Assembly (NCBI GenBank): GCA_964479625.1
Contig: CAYZMS010000022.1
Location: 10,068-74,067 of the forward strand
From: CAYZMS01 sp964479625
GTDB taxonomy: Bacteria > Bacteroidota > Bacteroidia > Chitinophagales > Saprospiraceae
Reading direction: 5' to 3'
DNA length: 64,000 nt
In this document: positions 36,273 through 45,491 of the stretch, piece after piece
How the letters are laid out: the number at the start of each line of letters is the position of its first letter
How positions within the stretch are numbered: the first letter of the stretch is position 1
Notes under the pieces: model-generated
The model's database searches: none
Seen by the model: only the letters and a program-made list of their open reading frames with translations
Told to the model about the DNA's origin: nothing
Program-made: the position numbers and the translations under genes

Positions 36273-36319
36273 TACATAGTACTTAGGCCTGGCAGCGCTC
36301 CGGGCCTGAGTACTATGTA
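36273..36319. terminator. Long stem-loop between convergent amidohydrolase and trhO genes
   Basis: TACATAGTACTTAGGCC (36273-36289) pairs with GGCCTGAGTACTATGTA (36303-36319), a 17-bp stem with a single G-T pair and a 13-base loop. On the plus strand TTTTCTTCT follows, so it can terminate the amidohydrolase operon. The TAG stop of trhO (36313-36315, minus) lies inside the right arm. Confidence 0.75.
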
Positions 36320-37359
36320 TTTTCTTCTATGTACTCTCTACGTTCCTTACCCAGGCGGCCCTTTTTGAAACGCATACCGTTGAAGATCATCGTTGGTTTC
36401 AGGCGCTCCCGCTCTTCCTCGGGCAATTGCATGAAATCAGCGCACTCCTGTGAGCAGCATCCCTGGTATTTTTCAGCGCATTCGGGACATTGGATGTGAA
36501 GAAGGTGACAGGCGTCGTTGGCGCAGTTGGTATGTCTGTCAGAAGGGGTGCCGCATAAGTGACAGCTACTGATAACATCTTCCGAGATGCGCTCGCCCAT
36601 ACGTTCGTCGAATACGAAATTCTTACCAATAAAGTGGTTTTCGAGCCCCTTTTCCGTGCATTGCCTACTGTACTCAATGATCCCGCCATCGATCATGTAA
36701 ACGTTTTCGAACCCCTTGTGCAGGTAATAGGCACTGGCTTTTTCACAACGAATTCCGCCAGTGCAATACATGATGATAGGCTTATCCTTGTCATCCTGCA
36801 GCATTTCCTCCACCAGGGAAAGTGCCTCCCGAAAGGTTTCCACATCCGGGCAAATGGCGGCTTTAAAATGCCCCACCTCGCTTTCGTAGTGATTGCGCAT
36901 ATCGACAATGACCGTTTCCTCTTTCGAAAGTAAGGTATTCACCTCTTCAGCACTCAGGTGCTTACCCCTGCGGGTAACATCGAAAGATTGGTCATCCAGC
37001 CCATCCGCCACGATTTTAGGGCGAATCTTGATCTTCAACTTATAGAAGGATTTACCATCATCCTCAATGGCGATGTTCAATCGCATACCATCCATCCAGG
37101 AGAAGCCGTACAGGTAATCCCGAAGCAGAAGAAGCTGGTCATTCGGTACAGAGATCTGACCATTCAGCCCTTCATGGGCCACGTATATCCGGCCATAGAC
37201 CTTAAAGCTGGAGAGGTCCCGGTATAAATGATCCCGAAATTGCTCCGGGTTCTTTATTTGATGGTACCGGTAAAAAGAAAGAGTGATGCGAGCCTCCTTA
37301 CTTTCCCGGAGACGACGCTTGAGTTCCTCGTTGTTAACGAGGTTGCGTAATTGTGCCAT
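36313..37359 (-). CDS. trhO: tRNA uridine(34) hydroxylase TrhO (rhodanese-domain)
   Basis: A 348-residue cytoplasmic protein of the YceA/UPF0176 family, which hydroxylates uridine 34 of certain tRNAs in an oxygen-dependent way (first step toward 5-(carboxy)methoxyuridine). An N-terminal ferredoxin-like part (VYGRIYVAHEGLNGQISVP, with the family's NGQ motif) precedes a rhodanese domain whose active-site loop is YCTGGIRCEKASAYYLHKGF, followed by VYMIDGGIIEY. The C-terminal region is Cys-rich (CHLCG...CANDACHLLHIQCPECAEKYQGCCSQEC) and may bind zinc, a feature common in longer TrhO proteins. It stands alone on the minus strand. Confidence 0.92.
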   Translation of the reverse strand: MAQLRNLVNNEELKRRLRESKEARITLSFYRYHQIKNPEQFRDHLYRDLSSFKVYGRIYVAHEGLNGQISVPNDQLLLLRDYLYGFSWMDGMRLNIAIEDDGKSFYKLKIKIRPKIVADGLDDQSFDVTRRGKHLSAEEVNTLLSKEETVIVDMRNHYESEVGHFKAAICPDVETFREALSLVEEMLQDDKDKPIIMYCTGGIRCEKASAYYLHKGFENVYMIDGGIIEYSRQCTEKGLENHFIGKNFVFDERMGERISEDVISSCHLCGTPSDRHTNCANDACHLLHIQCPECAEKYQGCCSQECADFMQLPEEERERLKPTMIFNGMRFKKGRLGKERREYIEENT

Positions 37360-37510
37360 ATTTGGTTCGGTACGTTAGAATTAACGGACAAGTTGCAGGC
37401 TTGTTGAGGCGGTAAAAAAAACACCCTATCAGCATTACAAAACTTAATTAGGTGTACCGGCCTCTTCTGCTAACTGTACCAAAACAGCAAAGATAGCGGC
37501 TTTCCAGTTT

Positions 37511-39265
37511 TTATTCAAGTACTACTTTGCCAGTAAAGGCATGATCTCCCTGCTGGATACTGTAGTAGTACAGGCCTGTCGGAAGCTCTTGTAGTTCAAA
37601 GCGCTGGGGGCTACCTGTTGAATAAAAAGACCTCCAGCCTACTAATTGCCCCTGACTATTAAAAAATTTCCAATGCGCCTTGCCTTCCGTCAGACCTTCT
37701 ATAAAAATAAGGCCATTGGAAGGGTTGGGGTACAGACGAATGCCGTTTAATGTTGGAGTAGTTTCTTCCTCAGTACTGGTGGTATTCAGGGCAGCCAGAA
37801 CGGCTTCGAGGGCGTCGATGCGGCCGTAGCCGTAAAAGGGATTGGGGGATTCCAGACCTGAAAACCCACTGCAGGTATCGGCCCGGGTGAGCCCAAGAGC
37901 CGTTTGTTCGAGAATGGTCTCGATCAGGTCCACTTGTCCTGCCAGTGAGGGGTTAGCACTGATCATAAGGGCTACCGTGCCAGCTACATGCGGACCAGCC
38001 ATACTGGTACCGCTCAAACTTCTGTAAGCACTATCAGGAACGGTAGAGCGTACCCTTACTCCCGGCGCACTGATATTGGGTTTGATCACCAGCTTGTCTC
38101 CGAGCAGCACCGGCCCTCTGGAGCTAAAAGAGGCCAGGGCATCATCTTCGTCTGTGGCACCTACTGCAAAACTGCTTTCAAAACTTGCGGGCGTCTGGTT
38201 GATGGTGAGGCAGGCATCACCGGCATTACCTGCGGAAACCACTACCACAATTCCCGCTGCTTTCAGGTGAGTTACCGCCAGGTCAAGCAGGGGGATGTTG
38301 GTGGAATCACAACCTTCCAGTTCCGGACAATACCAGGAATTATTGATGACATGGGGCGCAAGCTCAGGCCTGGGGTATTTACCTTCCAGGTCCGTTGGGG
38401 CGAGAAACCACTGAAAGCCTTCGAGATAAGTAAATGGAGACCCATATCCGCGCTCCATATTACGCAGGCCGATCCACTGTGCAGCCGGTGCAACACCCAC
38501 CTGCTCCCCATTGAATTCCCTGCCGATCATAATACCCATGGTATGAGTACCGTGGCGACCGTCATCGCAGGGCTCAGAGATGTCGAGCCCGCACTTATTG
38601 AAAGTCGTATCATGTAAGGGGCTGTAACTATGAATGGCATCATGCCAGTTGTAGTTATGATTAATCGAATCGCCCTGGGCACCTCGGTAAGCCGGTCGCA
38701 GGGCGGGGTGTGTCCAGTCGTAGCCTGTATCCTGGCCGCCCACGACAACCCCTTGTCCGCGAAAACCCATTTCCCAGACTTCGGGGGCGCGTATCTTTTC
38801 AATGCCCCAGGGGAGATCGCTTCTGCCAGCGGCTGCAGGCGCCTCCCAACTAAGCGCTTTTCGAAAAAGATCATTGGCGTGGATAAAAGCAATATCCCGC
38901 CGTTTAGCCAGGTCGGGCAAAGAATGGGTGGGTATCCGGGCCTGGAGGGCATTTACGATCCATAGCGAGTGGTGAGGAATCTGCTGCTGCCGGAGGTATC
39001 GAAGCAGGTCTTTTTGGCTTGAATCAGCTGTTTGCCTCAGGCTGTTGAATACGAGCTTACCCTTTTCTGTTTTCGAAAGAGCAGTGCCCATTGTAATCAG
39101 CCCCCCCTGCTGCTGCATTCGAATTATACAATCAAGGGAATCCGAGGAGCGAAGTAAGAGTGCTGGAGCTACTTTTTGTTGCCAGGCGGGATCGACCTGG
39201 GCGGAAAGACTAAGGGATAAACCCAAACAAATACAGAAAAATGAAAACGTATAGAAGCGGTTCAT
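37511..39265 (-). CDS. S8 subtilisin-family serine protease with T9SS sorting domain
   Basis: A 584-residue secreted protease. A signal peptide (to about residue 22) is followed by an inhibitor-like propeptide region and the S8 catalytic domain, with the triad Asp179 (GGQDTGYD), His238 (GRHGTHTMG) and Ser421 (LSGTSMAGPHVAG) and an oxyanion Asn in HVINNSW. The C-terminal 75 residues are a T9SS type A sorting domain: RLYPNPSNGLIFIEGL ... ELPTGLYYYSIQ...FTGKVVLE. The protein is therefore exported by Sec, then through the type IX system, and probably released or anchored at the cell surface. It is the clearest sign in the window of T9SS and hence of Bacteroidota. Confidence 0.94.
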   Translation of the reverse strand: MNRFYTFSFFCICLGLSLSLSAQVDPAWQQKVAPALLLRSSDSLDCIIRMQQQGGLITMGTALSKTEKGKLVFNSLRQTADSSQKDLLRYLRQQQIPHHSLWIVNALQARIPTHSLPDLAKRRDIAFIHANDLFRKALSWEAPAAAGRSDLPWGIEKIRAPEVWEMGFRGQGVVVGGQDTGYDWTHPALRPAYRGAQGDSINHNYNWHDAIHSYSPLHDTTFNKCGLDISEPCDDGRHGTHTMGIMIGREFNGEQVGVAPAAQWIGLRNMERGYGSPFTYLEGFQWFLAPTDLEGKYPRPELAPHVINNSWYCPELEGCDSTNIPLLDLAVTHLKAAGIVVVVSAGNAGDACLTINQTPASFESSFAVGATDEDDALASFSSRGPVLLGDKLVIKPNISAPGVRVRSTVPDSAYRSLSGTSMAGPHVAGTVALMISANPSLAGQVDLIETILEQTALGLTRADTCSGFSGLESPNPFYGYGRIDALEAVLAALNTTSTEEETTPTLNGIRLYPNPSNGLIFIEGLTEGKAHWKFFNSQGQLVGWRSFYSTGSPQRFELQELPTGLYYYSIQQGDHAFTGKVVLE

Positions 39266-39377
39266 CGGATATTACTATTTTCGAAAATTGGAATTTTCAG
39301 TGAACGATAGTGATGCCAGGGGAGAGCTATATGGTTGACAGTCTCCAAAATAAAGAAAACATTCAACTTTTTTAAGC

Positions 39378-39980
39378 ATGAACACTGCTGAAAAGCACCT
39401 TCGTCGCGACCCGGTCATGGACCAACGTATGGATAGCCACCTGCCCTATCTCTGGGTTGGAAAAGACGACGTCTTTGCGGATCTGTGCATTACGGTGATC
39501 TATCAATCCATCTCCGCAAAGGTGGCGGAGGTCATTGCGGCTCGATTTGTTGATCTGTTCGAACAAGGGCTGCCGGAACCAGACTCCCTGATGGCATTGG
39601 AATTTGAAAAGGTGCGCGGTGTTGGCCTCAGCAAGGCGAAAGCCTCTTATTTATTCAACATTGCTGAATATTTCATCCAACATGAGCTGAGCATTTTCGA
39701 ATGGAATGGCAAAAGTGATGGGGAAGTTCATCAACTGCTCCAGCCTATTAAAGGCATAGGCCCCTGGAGCATCCGTATCCTGTTGATGTTTACTCTCGGC
39801 CGGCCGGATGTATTCCCTGTCGGCGACCTGGCCATCCAAAAGCGAATGCGCAATATGTATGGGCTGGAAGAAACCGGCCGGCCCTTCAAAAGGAAACTGG
39901 AGGAAATTGCAGAAGACTGGAGGCCTTATCGCACCCTGGCCTGCCGGTATATCTGGGGACGGGAGAAGGAGGCGGAATGA
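39378..39980 (+). CDS. DNA-3-methyladenine glycosylase (AlkA-type HhH-GPD)
   Basis: A 200-residue base-excision repair glycosylase. It lacks the N-terminal beta domain of E. coli AlkA and consists of the HhH-GPD core only, as do many small family members. The helix-hairpin-helix is IKGIGPWSIRILLMFTLG (124-141), and the catalytic Asp is Asp150 in VFPVGDLAIQKRM. VRGVGLSKAKASYL is the preceding helix pair. It removes alkylated purines (3-methyladenine and similar) from DNA. The gene is isolated on the plus strand and is followed by a perfect 34-bp palindrome. Confidence 0.9.
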   Translation: MNTAEKHLRRDPVMDQRMDSHLPYLWVGKDDVFADLCITVIYQSISAKVAEVIAARFVDLFEQGLPEPDSLMALEFEKVRGVGLSKAKASYLFNIAEYFIQHELSIFEWNGKSDGEVHQLLQPIKGIGPWSIRILLMFTLGRPDVFPVGDLAIQKRMRNMYGLEETGRPFKRKLEEIAEDWRPYRTLACRYIWGREKEAE

Positions 39981-40023
39981 ATTAAAAAAATAAATATTTG
40001 ACTTTGAGGGTGATTTGTTATAT

Positions 40024-40057
40024 TAGGTGCCTTGCACCTATAGGTGCAAGGCACCTA
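40024..40057. repeat. Perfect 34-bp palindrome
   Basis: TAGGTGCCTTGCACCTA (40024-40040) is followed without spacer by its exact reverse complement (40041-40057). It lies 43 bp behind the glycosylase stop and 74 bp before the next start. As RNA it would form a 15-bp stem with a tetraloop, so termination is possible, although no T run follows. It could also be a REP-like element or a protein-binding site. Confidence 0.8.
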
Positions 40058-40131
40058 TCAGAATTCTCTAATTTTCCACTCATTTTTCCTTGCCGAAGTC
40101 GTACCTTTCCAGTTTAGGAATCCTGGAATAC

Positions 40132-41073
40132 ATGGCATACGAACGAATCATCGGCTCCTATACCGGGCCAGAAAAAGGGCCCCTGCTGATTTGCTTTGCC
40201 GGCATGCACGGCAATGAGCCAGCCGGAGTGGAAGCCCTCGAAATCGTATTCAGCCTGCTGGAATTGGAACCCGATAGCAATCCTGATTTTTTATTCCGAG
40301 GAAGAATGCTGGGGATTAAAGGAAACTTGCCGGCCCTAAAGAAAAAAGTTCGATTTATAAAAAAAGACCTCAATCGTATGTGGAGGCCCGAATTCGTGCA
40401 ACGGATGATGGCCACTGCAGTTGAACAACTTCAGTTTGAGGAACGGGAAATGCGGGATATCCTGCAAATCGTACATGAAGAGATCGCTTCTTACCAACCC
40501 GAGCTTATTGTCGTCCTGGACCTACACACTACCACAGCAGATGGGGGGATCTTTTCCATCGCGACTGATGATCCAGAAAGTGTGCGCCTTGCCATAGAAT
40601 TTCACGCGCCCGTGATCAAGGGCTTGTTGCATGGCTTGCAGGGGACGGTAATGCATTATTTTAATGATCATCATTTCGAACCCCGCACGATCTCGGTCAC
40701 TTTTGAAGCCGGACAGCACGACGACCCTCTTTCCGTAAACCGCTCTATTGCGGCAATCATAAACTGTATGCGGTCTGCTGGTAATGTAAAGGCGGAGCAT
40801 GTCGAAAACCGTCATGACAAACTCCTGATCGATTACGCTAAAGGACTTCCCAAGGTGGCCGAATTGATCCTCCGGCATGAGATCGGCGAGGAAGATCAAT
40901 TCGAAATGATGCCCAACTACCACAATTTCCAGGCAGTGGAAGAAGGCGAAATCCTTGCTCGAGATCGAAAAGGAGAGATCAAGGCAGTAGCCGACGGGCT
41001 CATCCTAATGCCCTTGTACCAATCTCAGGGGGATGACGGCTTTTTCCTCATTAGAAGTCTGGAAGGCTGGTAG
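40132..41073 (+). CDS. Succinylglutamate desuccinylase/aspartoacylase-family zinc hydrolase
   Basis: A 313-residue M14-like zinc carboxypeptidase-fold protein. The zinc ligands are visible as H-x-x-E in GMHGNEPAG and a later His in VLDLHTTTADGG. The family removes acyl groups from N-acylated amino acids such as N-succinylglutamate or N-acetylaspartate. A C-terminal beta domain (GEILARDRKGEIKAVADGLILMPL) resembles the lipoyl-like end domain of AstE-type proteins. I start at ATG 40132 (MAYERIIGSYTG); the frame is open upstream to a TTG at 40090 that adds 14 residues without conserved character. It is convergent with the SnoaL-like gene 14 bp downstream. The substrate is uncertain. Confidence 0.85.
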   Translation: MAYERIIGSYTGPEKGPLLICFAGMHGNEPAGVEALEIVFSLLELEPDSNPDFLFRGRMLGIKGNLPALKKKVRFIKKDLNRMWRPEFVQRMMATAVEQLQFEEREMRDILQIVHEEIASYQPELIVVLDLHTTTADGGIFSIATDDPESVRLAIEFHAPVIKGLLHGLQGTVMHYFNDHHFEPRTISVTFEAGQHDDPLSVNRSIAAIINCMRSAGNVKAEHVENRHDKLLIDYAKGLPKVAELILRHEIGEEDQFEMMPNYHNFQAVEEGEILARDRKGEIKAVADGLILMPLYQSQGDDGFFLIRSLEGW

Positions 41074-41087
41074 GTGTCATTGTGCTT

Positions 41088-41774
41088 TTAAATATTGGAG
41101 TCGAGTAAAACTTTCCATGTTCCCTGCTGGTTTTTCTGCCAAACGAAAATATACTTACCCCCATAAGAGCCTGCGCATTGACCGATCTCAAAAGCAATTT
41201 CCGAGTTGACCGGCTGAATAAAAATGGGGGTTAGTTCCAGGTGGTATTCCGGGTTTTTCATATAGCCATAAGCCTTCACAATTGCAGTAGTACCCCGGAT
41301 AGGTGGGCGGTGGTTATAGTAAATAACATCAGGGGTGTAAATCGATTTTACGAGTTTTTCGACCTCATGATCGTTGCAATAGCTCACCCAGGCCTCCCGC
41401 TGCTCTTTCAGTTGGCTGGCAAGGGGTGCGTTTTCTTCCGCAATTGCAATGACTTCCAGTTCACGCAAAGGCTTTATACCCTCTAAGTTCCAGATGAGAA
41501 GATGATTGAATTGTCTTCCATCGGTAGTGGTAAATCCACCGATCTCATAGGCGTAGGATTGGTCCCGGTTAGCGATGGTATATTGCAGCTTAAAGGTCGA
41601 ATCTACCTCCAAAGATTGTTGCTGCTCCCAGTACGATTGAATGGCCTCCTTGCCTTCCAGTAGGCTGCCATCGGGCAAGACTTTAATGGCATGGTCAGCG
41701 TATTCGAAAGGAAGCATCCAGCCATGAATAGAAAAAAAGAGAGGGAGTAACAAGGCCATCCATAAATTCATCAT
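41088..41774 (-). CDS. Exported protein with tandem SnoaL/NTF2-like domains
   Basis: A 228-residue protein with a short hydrophobic leader (MMNLWMALLLPLFFSIHGW). Two NTF2-like (SnoaL/DUF4440) units can be traced. The first, about residues 20-100, begins ADHAIKVLPDGSLLEGKEAIQSYWEQ. The second, about 118-226, has VEKLVKSIYTPDVIYYNHRPPIRGTTAIVKAYGYMKNPEYHLELTP and ends VWQKNQQGTWKVLLD. This fold binds small hydrophobic ligands or catalyses isomerisation, hydration and similar steps. No catalytic residue can be assigned, so the function is unknown. It is probably monocistronic. Confidence 0.75.
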   Translation of the reverse strand: MMNLWMALLLPLFFSIHGWMLPFEYADHAIKVLPDGSLLEGKEAIQSYWEQQQSLEVDSTFKLQYTIANRDQSYAYEIGGFTTTDGRQFNHLLIWNLEGIKPLRELEVIAIAEENAPLASQLKEQREAWVSYCNDHEVEKLVKSIYTPDVIYYNHRPPIRGTTAIVKAYGYMKNPEYHLELTPIFIQPVNSEIAFEIGQCAGSYGGKYIFVWQKNQQGTWKVLLDSNI

Positions 41775-42000
41775 TGGAATCGCATTTTAAGGCAATGAAC
41801 AGTTTCGGATAAAGTTGAGGCCAATTAAGTGATGCAGCAATTCACCCTGCACTAAAGGATGTCTCGTTCCCAGCCCAGGTGGATGTTCTGAACTATGTAG
41901 GTTAAGCCTTGGGAAAGATGGGCATTCCATATCACTTATGTTTCAGAAGTTAAGTAGATTTAAGCCAATTAGTCAAAAAAATGAATAACAAAACCAACGC

Positions 42001-42627
42001 ATGAAAAACTGGTCAAACATATTGAGTATTATCGCAATAGGTGCAGTGATCCTTCTGTACATTCTTGCCTTTAATAAAAAACCGGGCAGCACCTTATCCG
42101 GTTCGGCATCCACTATTGGAAAAAGCGGGGGCCTGCAGGTAGTATATGTCAACGAAGACTCGCTTTTCTCCGGTTACGATTATTTCAGAGAACAATCCGA
42201 AATAATTGCAGAGGAGGAGCGCAAAGCCACCGAATCCTTACAAGCCAAGCAGCGCGCCCTGGAAAATGAGATCCGAAAGGTCCAGCAACAGGTCCAACAG
42301 GGGTTGCTGGCGCCTAACCAGATTGCCCGGGAAGAACAGCGCATCGCCCAGCAACAGCAGGCTTTTATGGCGGAAAGCCAGCAGGCCTCCCAAAGCCTGA
42401 TGGTCCAAACGCAGGCCTTGCAGATTGAGCTGAATGAAAAGATCAAGGAGATACTGGAAGACTTGCAAGACAAAAACGGTTATGACTTTGTACTGAACTA
42501 TGGCCCGGGTACCGGCGTATTAATTGTAAGTGACAGCCTGGATATTACCGGCCTGGTGCTTGAAAGACTAAATCAGGTAGAATTGGATGTCGATATAAAT
42601 GTCGATTCTACCGGTTCAGATAATTAA
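42001..42627 (+). CDS. OmpH/Skp-family periplasmic chaperone-like protein
   Basis: A 208-residue protein with one N-terminal membrane helix or uncleaved signal (NILSIIAIGAVILLYILAF), a beta start (LQVVYVNEDSLFSGYDYFRE) and a long coiled coil rich in Gln/Glu/Ala (about 65-150, EEERKATESLQAKQRALENEIRKVQQQ and on). It ends in a second beta/alpha segment (YDFVLNYGPGTGVLIVSDSLDIT). This is the Skp/OmpH layout of tentacle-shaped trimers that hold unfolded outer-membrane proteins. An acidic tail (DVDINVDSTGSDN) follows. The second aconitase gene starts 26 bp downstream, so the two are likely co-transcribed, although no functional link is known. Confidence 0.88.
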   Translation: MKNWSNILSIIAIGAVILLYILAFNKKPGSTLSGSASTIGKSGGLQVVYVNEDSLFSGYDYFREQSEIIAEEERKATESLQAKQRALENEIRKVQQQVQQGLLAPNQIAREEQRIAQQQQAFMAESQQASQSLMVQTQALQIELNEKIKEILEDLQDKNGYDFVLNYGPGTGVLIVSDSLDITGLVLERLNQVELDVDINVDSTGSDN

Positions 42628-42653
42628 GGACTGTACAAAAGCAAAAAAAAAGG

Positions 42654-45341
42654 ATGCCAACCCAGCCCAAACAGCTCGAAAACATTAAGATCGGAGATCA
42701 AAGCCGCCAATACGTTGATCTTAAGGCGGAATTAGAGAAGGTGGCCCAGCTCCCCTTTTCGATTCGAATCCTACTCGAAAATGCCTTGCGGAATTTCGAC
42801 GATTTCGCTATTACCAATGAGCATATCGACACCTTACTGAACTGGAAGCCCGAGGGAACCGACAAAGAAGTACCCTACAAACCAGCCCGGGTGCTTATGC
42901 AAGATTTTACCGGAGTACCCGGGGTAGTGGATATTGCCTCCATTCGGGCGGAGGTCATACGAAAAGGGAAGGATGGAAGCAAAATTAACCCTGCAATTCC
43001 CGTAGATCTGGTGGTGGACCACTCGGTTCAGATCGATTTTTTTGGCTCGGACGATGCTTATGAAAAAAATGTCGAACAGGAATACAAGCGTAACCACGAA
43101 CGTTACTCCGTGCTTAAATGGGCACAACAAGCTTTTGAAAACTTCCGCGTAGTGCCTCCGGGCATGGGGATATGCCATCAGGTAAACCTGGAATACCTCG
43201 CACAGGGTGTAGTAGACAGAGATGGGATGTTATTTCCCGATACGTTGGTTGGAACAGACTCTCACACCCCCATGGTCAATGGGATCGGCGTGGTGGGTTG
43301 GGGCGTTGGCGGTATCGAAGCAGAAGCAGCCTTGCTGGGGCAGCCAATTTACTTCACTTGCCCACAAGTTATTGGTCTGAAGTTGACCGAAAAACTCGAA
43401 GAAGGCATCACCGCCACCGATATGGTGCTGGCCATTACCCAACTGCTGAGGAAATACGGCGTAGTCGGTAAATTTGTAGAAGTTTTTGGCGATGGATTGG
43501 ATCACTTGTCGGTGCCGGATCGTGCGACCATTTCGAATATGTCTCCGGAGTTTGGATGTACAGTGACTTATTTCCCTATCGATGACCAGACCCTGGAATA
43601 CATGCGCCGGACCAATCGCCCAAGGGATCTGATCCAGCGTGTGGAAACCTATTGCAAGGAGAATTTGCTCTGGCGTACCGGTAACGAGCAAATTAAATAT
43701 ACCGATGTAATCGAACTCAACCTTTCTAATCTAAAACCTGCTGTTGCCGGCCCCAAACGACCACAAGACAAGATCCTGGTAGAAAATCTGGAAGAGGAAT
43801 TCAGCAATATCCTGGAAAAGGAATTCGAACGAAAATACTTGTCCGATAAGGAACGAAAGGCCAACCAAAATCAGGATGGTTACCTCAAGACCATAACCCT
43901 ACCTGATTATGAATTTGAGCTGAGTGACGGATACATCGCGATTGCGGCTATCACCAGTTGTACGAATACGTCTAATCCTTCGGTGATGCTGGGGGCTGGG
44001 TTGGTCTCTAAAAAGGCCCGGGAAAAAGGGTTAATGGTTAAGCCCTGGGTGAAAACCAGCCTCGCCCCGGGCTCCAAGGTTGTTACGGAATACCTTAACA
44101 GGTCTGGCCTTTTAGACCATTTAAAAGCCTTGAACTTCCACGTGGTAGGTTACGGTTGCACGACCTGTATCGGCAACAGTGGGCCACTTCCGGAAGCGCT
44201 GAAACAGGGAGTAGAAGAACACGACCTGCTGGTGGCCTCCGTCCTTTCCGGCAACCGTAATTTCGAAGCACGTGTACACCCCAATGTAGCCATGAATTTC
44301 CTGGCATCGCCCATGCTGGTTGTAGCTTATGCCCTGGCAGGGCGGGTAGATATTAACCTGATGACCGATCCCCTTGGGCAGGACTCCAACGGTCAGGCTG
44401 TTTATTTAAGGGATATCTGGCCTACTCATGAGGAGATCAACGAGGCGGTTGGCAGGTCTTTGAGACAAGAGGACTTCGAACAAGCCTACGATGTTATCTT
44501 TGACGGAGAGGAGCAGTGGAAAAAGCTGCAGGCGCCAACCGGCCAGGATTATGAATGGGATGAAGCATCTACCTATATCAAGGAGGCACCCTTTTTCAAG
44601 AATATTTCCACCGAGCCCGAACAACCTCGGAATATTTCCGGGGCAAGGGTTTTGCTTAAATTGGGGGATTCCATCACCACTGACCATATTTCCCCTGCAG
44701 GGCGGTTCTCGCCCAATTCTCCCGCGGGGATCTATCTCCAGGATAAAGGGGTAGAGCCATTGATGTTTAACTCTTACGGCTCCCGTCGGGGAAATCACGA
44801 GGTAATGATGCGGGGGACCTTTGCCAATGTGCGTATTAAAAATGAATTATCTCCCCAACAGGGCGGCTTCACGACCTATTTCCCCACAGGAGCGGTTTTA
44901 CCGGTATACGGTGCAGCCGTAAGGTATTATCAGGATGATACGCCCTTAGTAGTGCTGGGCGGTAAGGAATACGGTTCAGGTTCCTCTCGGGACTGGGCAG
45001 CCAAGGGCACCATTCTGTTGGGCATTCATGCGGTGATCGTCGAAAGCTTCGAACGCATCCACCGTTCCAATCTGGTAGGTATGGGCGTGCTGCCCCTGGA
45101 ATACGCCGATGGGGCTACTGCCGATTCCCTGGGAATAGATGGTACGGAGTGGTTTGACATCCACGGGATCGAAGAAGGCCTGGAGCCCGCCAAACGCCTG
45201 CAGGTAACCGCCACCAAAAAAGATGGAACAAAGATCGAATTCCCGGTCATTTGCCGCCTGGATTCTGCCATTGAGGTCGAATACTACAAGCACGGGGGCA
45301 TCCTGCATTATGTGTTACGACAGTTTTTGAATGAATTCTAA
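42654..45341 (+). CDS. acnA: Aconitate hydratase AcnA (cytosolic/IRP type)
   Basis: An 895-residue aconitase of the long AcnA/iron-regulatory-protein type, separate from the mitochondrial-type enzyme at 20196-22472. Cluster ligands appear in AAITSCTNTSNPSVMLGAG and in VGYGCTTCIGNSGPLP, and the substrate region LVGTDSHTPMVNGIGVVGWGVGG is intact. The swivel domain carries GGKEYGSGSSRDWAAKG and HRSNLVGMGVLP. It converts citrate and isocitrate through cis-aconitate, and members related to 2-methylisocitrate dehydratases also exist. Its start gives the common PTQPKQLENIKIG N-terminus. A long hairpin resembling the one behind the other aconitase gene follows 48 bp downstream. Confidence 0.95.
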   Translation: MPTQPKQLENIKIGDQSRQYVDLKAELEKVAQLPFSIRILLENALRNFDDFAITNEHIDTLLNWKPEGTDKEVPYKPARVLMQDFTGVPGVVDIASIRAEVIRKGKDGSKINPAIPVDLVVDHSVQIDFFGSDDAYEKNVEQEYKRNHERYSVLKWAQQAFENFRVVPPGMGICHQVNLEYLAQGVVDRDGMLFPDTLVGTDSHTPMVNGIGVVGWGVGGIEAEAALLGQPIYFTCPQVIGLKLTEKLEEGITATDMVLAITQLLRKYGVVGKFVEVFGDGLDHLSVPDRATISNMSPEFGCTVTYFPIDDQTLEYMRRTNRPRDLIQRVETYCKENLLWRTGNEQIKYTDVIELNLSNLKPAVAGPKRPQDKILVENLEEEFSNILEKEFERKYLSDKERKANQNQDGYLKTITLPDYEFELSDGYIAIAAITSCTNTSNPSVMLGAGLVSKKAREKGLMVKPWVKTSLAPGSKVVTEYLNRSGLLDHLKALNFHVVGYGCTTCIGNSGPLPEALKQGVEEHDLLVASVLSGNRNFEARVHPNVAMNFLASPMLVVAYALAGRVDINLMTDPLGQDSNGQAVYLRDIWPTHEEINEAVGRSLRQEDFEQAYDVIFDGEEQWKKLQAPTGQDYEWDEASTYIKEAPFFKNISTEPEQPRNISGARVLLKLGDSITTDHISPAGRFSPNSPAGIYLQDKGVEPLMFNSYGSRRGNHEVMMRGTFANVRIKNELSPQQGGFTTYFPTGAVLPVYGAAVRYYQDDTPLVVLGGKEYGSGSSRDWAAKGTILLGIHAVIVESFERIHRSNLVGMGVLPLEYADGATADSLGIDGTEWFDIHGIEEGLEPAKRLQVTATKKDGTKIEFPVICRLDSAIEVEYYKHGGILHYVLRQFLNEF

Positions 45342-45389
45342 ATAGACAATGGGTTGGGGTTTTCCCATAGCCAAAAGCAAAAGGTATAA

Positions 45390-45426
45390 GGGCGGCTCAA
45401 ACGAATGAAGGCACTTTGAGCCGCCC
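45390..45426 (+). terminator. Hairpin after the acnA gene, related to the element at 20152
   Basis: GGGCGGCTCAAA (45390-45401) and TTTGAGCCGCCC (45415-45426) are perfect 12-bp inverted repeats around a 13-base loop containing GAAGGCAC. The plus-strand sequence matches the hairpin at 20158-20187 in both arms and part of the loop (GGYACTTTRARCCGCCC). No strong T run follows, so it may be a mobile palindromic repeat as much as a terminator. Confidence 0.75.
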
Positions 45427-45491
45427 CTACCTGCAACATCCTTTTTCCAACTATTTTGTTATTTTCCGCAACGGATAGAAAATAACAATCT

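Noticed and set aside
37380..37510. Terminator between trhO and the subtilase gene
   Set aside because: Only weak, interrupted pairing (ACACC...GGTGT) is visible, too poor to call.
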